Assembly: GCA_030150085.1 (NCBI GenBank)
Contig: JASLGJ010000015.1
Location: 1-10,227, forward strand
Reading direction: 5' to 3'
DNA length: 10,227 bases
Source: Candidatus Elarobacter sp.
GTDB taxonomy: Bacteria; Vulcanimicrobiota; Vulcanimicrobiia; Vulcanimicrobiales; Vulcanimicrobiaceae
Shown here: in pieces, positions 8,969 through 10,227 of the stretch
How the letters are laid out: each line of letters opens with the position of its first letter
Position numbering within the stretch: the stretch's first letter is position 1
Made by a program: the position numbers and the translations under genes
Notes under the pieces: generated by a model
Seen by the model: only the letters and a program-made list of their open reading frames with translations
The model's database searches: none
Told to the model about the DNA's origin: nothing

Positions 8969-9006
8969 GCAGGCCGAACGCCACGGATTCGCCGCAGGCT
9001 AATCCA

Positions 9007-9660
9007 CTACGGGCGGTATACCAGGCCCACGCTCAAGACGGGGGTCACGATGCGGGTCCGCAGCTCGCCGCGCAGCCGCGCCAAGTCGGCCGCGAACGCG
9101 GGATCGCCGCGCAGCGGGCCGGTCGCGTCGGCGTCCGCGACGCCGTTGCGCACCAGCACGCCGGCGTCGAAGTCGAGCGCCAGCCCGCGGATCAGCCCGG
9201 TGCCGGTGCCGACCCCGGCGTAGAGCGCGGGCCGGGTGAAGCTGACCCGGCTCGACACCGTGCCCGCCCCGGCGGCCGCGTACGTGCCGCTGCCCACCGC
9301 GACCGTCGCGCCGTCGGGGCGGGCGACGTTGTCGATCCGGTCGTTGCCGAACAGCAGCCCGCCGCTGATGCGGTAGCGCCCGGCGTAGGGCCGGAAGTCG
9401 GCGATCAGGCCGACGTTGCGAAAGCGCGCGGTCGAGGTGTAGGGCACGCCGTCGTACTCGAGCTGCTGCGACACGCTCAGGTTGTTGGTCACGATCCGCA
9501 CGCTCAAGTCGTAGAGCAGCGGCTTCTCCAGCGTGATCCCGTCGCCGACCGTGCTGACGTGCGCTCCGTACGACACCGACGAGAACAAGTCGGCGCGGGC
9601 GGCCGCGGGCAGCGCGGCGAGCGCCAGGGCGAGCGGCGCGGCGGCGAGGGCTCTTCTCAT
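9007..9660 (-). CDS. Outer-membrane beta-barrel protein, copy 2
   Basis: The 217-residue product has a signal peptide (MRRALAAAPLALALAALP, cleavage after AAARA at residue 23) and a beta-rich mature part ending in VTPVLSVGLVYRP, a typical C-terminal strand. It aligns along its whole length with the protein encoded at 7444-8118. Shared blocks include HVSTVGDGITL/HVSSLGYGVAL, TARFRNVGLIADFRP/TARLRNVAALLDFHP, ISGGLLFGNDRID/LSAGMLFGSDRID and ADLARLRGEL/ADLAQARRDF. The two are therefore diverged duplicates of an uncharacterised barrel family. ATG at 9660 overlaps the folK stop as ATGA, with a GGAG ribosome-binding site just upstream inside folK, so it is probably translated by coupling to folK. That is an odd partner for an envelope protein, and I see no metabolic reason for it. 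A longer frame reaching 9993 merely overlaps folK and is not the gene. Confidence 0.88.
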   Translation of the reverse strand: MRRALAAAPLALALAALPAAARADLFSSVSYGAHVSTVGDGITLEKPLLYDLSVRIVTNNLSVSQQLEYDGVPYTSTARFRNVGLIADFRPYAGRYRISGGLLFGNDRIDNVARPDGATVAVGSGTYAAAGAGTVSSRVSFTRPALYAGVGTGTGLIRGLALDFDAGVLVRNGVADADATGPLRGDPAFAADLARLRGELRTRIVTPVLSVGLVYRP

Positions 9661-10121
9661 CGCGGCTCCAGTTCGACGACGCCCGCACGCTCCCCGGGCG
9701 GCAACGCGTCGCGCGCGGCGGCCCAGCGCGGGTCGATCTCGGCCAGCGGGACCAAAGCGAAGGCGCGCTCGCGCAGGCGCGCGTGCGGGACCACCAGGTC
9801 CGGCTCGTCGACCCGCTCGTCGCCGTAGGCCAGGATGTCGAGGTCGAGCACGCGCGGGCCCCAGCGGTAGGTCGCCACCCGCCCCTCCTCGGCCTCGATC
9901 CGCTTGAGCGCCTCCAGCAGGGCGCGCGGGCGCAGCGCCGTCTCGAGCAGCGCGGCGGCGTTGACGAACGGGTCCTGCTCGCGCACGCCCCACGGCGGCG
10001 TGGTGTAGAGCGCCGACGCGGCGGCGACCTCGCCCAGCTCCGCCAGGCGGGCGAAGGCGCGCCGCACGGCGCCCGCCGCGTCGCCCACGTTCGAGCCGAT
10101 CCCGATCGCGGCCAGCGCCAT
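9657..10121 (-). CDS. folK: 2-amino-4-hydroxy-6-hydroxymethyldihydropteridine pyrophosphokinase (HPPK)
   Basis: HPPK transfers pyrophosphate from ATP to 6-hydroxymethyl-7,8-dihydropterin, the step before dihydropteroate synthase in folate synthesis, in the cytoplasm. The 154-residue length is normal. Visible motifs are AIGIGSNVGD at the N-terminus (5-14), SALYTTPPWGVREQDPFVN (36-54) with the pterin-binding loop, and the family signature RWGPRVLDLDIL (86-97), whose Asp93 and Asp95 match the magnesium-binding pair. LVVPHARLRERAFALVPLAEID (109-130) follows. ATG at 10121-10119 overlaps the upstream folB stop by one base (TGATG). The stop overlaps the next gene as ATGA. folB-folK is a common pairing and supports both calls. 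Confidence 0.96.
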   Translation of the reverse strand: MALAAIGIGSNVGDAAGAVRRAFARLAELGEVAAASALYTTPPWGVREQDPFVNAAALLETALRPRALLEALKRIEAEEGRVATYRWGPRVLDLDILAYGDERVDEPDLVVPHARLRERAFALVPLAEIDPRWAAARDALPPGERAGVVELEPR

Positions 10122-10227
10122 CAGCGCGCGCGGTGCAGCGTGACGACCGGCGTCGCGCCCGCCAGCAGCTTCGGCTTGGCGATGCTCACGCGGGCGCTCG
10201 CGATGCGCGGGTCGGCGAACAGCGCGT
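10121..10227 (-). CDS. folB: Dihydroneopterin aldolase, C-terminal end (cut by window edge)
   Basis: Only the last 34 codons are in the window. They encode a stretch from ALFADPRIASARVSIAKP to PVVTLHRAR and the stop TGA. The pattern of a strand with V.I.KP, a short loop and a closing V.L.R strand is the usual FolB C-terminus, which includes the conserved Lys-Pro. FolB cleaves 7,8-dihydroneopterin to 6-hydroxymethyldihydropterin, the substrate of FolK encoded immediately downstream, so the context fits. The fragment is short. The call rests on this tail plus the one-base overlap with folK. Confidence 0.78.
   Translation of the reverse strand, partial: ALFADPRIASARVSIAKPKLLAGATPVVTLHRAR

Noticed and set aside
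8966..8999. 9-bp direct repeat GCCGCAGGC in the convergent gap
   Set aside because: It is too short and GC-biased to distinguish from chance, with no further copies in an ordered array, so it is not a CRISPR or integration site.

Overview
This is a gene-dense, very GC-rich window from a bacterium with an outer membrane. It holds three operon-like blocks and no RNA genes, CRISPR arrays or recognisable insertion sequences. Two paralogous signal-peptide-bearing beta-barrel proteins argue for a diderm cell. Frequent GTG/TTG starts, stop/start overlaps and the gene mix would suit an uncultured GC-rich lineage such as Eremiobacterota. That placement is an impression, not something the sequence proves. 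The left edge looks like an assembly boundary.

Block 1 (minus strand, about 5450 down to the left edge) is one tight operon: accB-like, accC, nusB, a class A penicillin-binding protein and xseA. It is the familiar accB-accC-nusB-xseA order with a cell-wall synthase gene inserted. Every junction after accC is a stop/start overlap (TAATG or GTGA). The first gene occupies the accB position, but its protein has lost the biotinylated lysine: the EAMK motif reads ETLG. It therefore resembles, in bacterial form, the plant BADC proteins, which are non-biotinylated relatives of the biotin carboxyl carrier protein. The adjacent biotin carboxylase also has a catalytic loop one residue longer than the E. 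coli enzyme. xseA is cut at about 179 by a near-perfect 159-bp inverted repeat (1-159 and 179-337), so only its first 285 codons are present.

Block 2 (plus strand, 5539-7425) is a single divergently transcribed gene for a soluble signalling protein. It has a degenerate receiver-like N-terminus, a GAF domain and an HD-GYP domain with an inserted segment, and is probably a cyclic-di-GMP phosphodiesterase.

Block 3 (7444-10227) has two homologous outer-membrane beta-barrel genes on the minus strand flanking a plus-strand gene for a Rv2525c/DUF1906-type glycoside-hydrolase-like protein. The right-hand barrel gene is translationally coupled to folK, which directly follows the 3' end of folB, so it sits at the tail of a folate operon.

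Main points for follow-up: the biotin-less BCCP paired with accC, the inverted repeat truncating xseA (likely a fold-back or strain-mixing assembly artefact), the insert in the HD-GYP protein, and the duplicated beta-barrels around the glycosidase-like gene.
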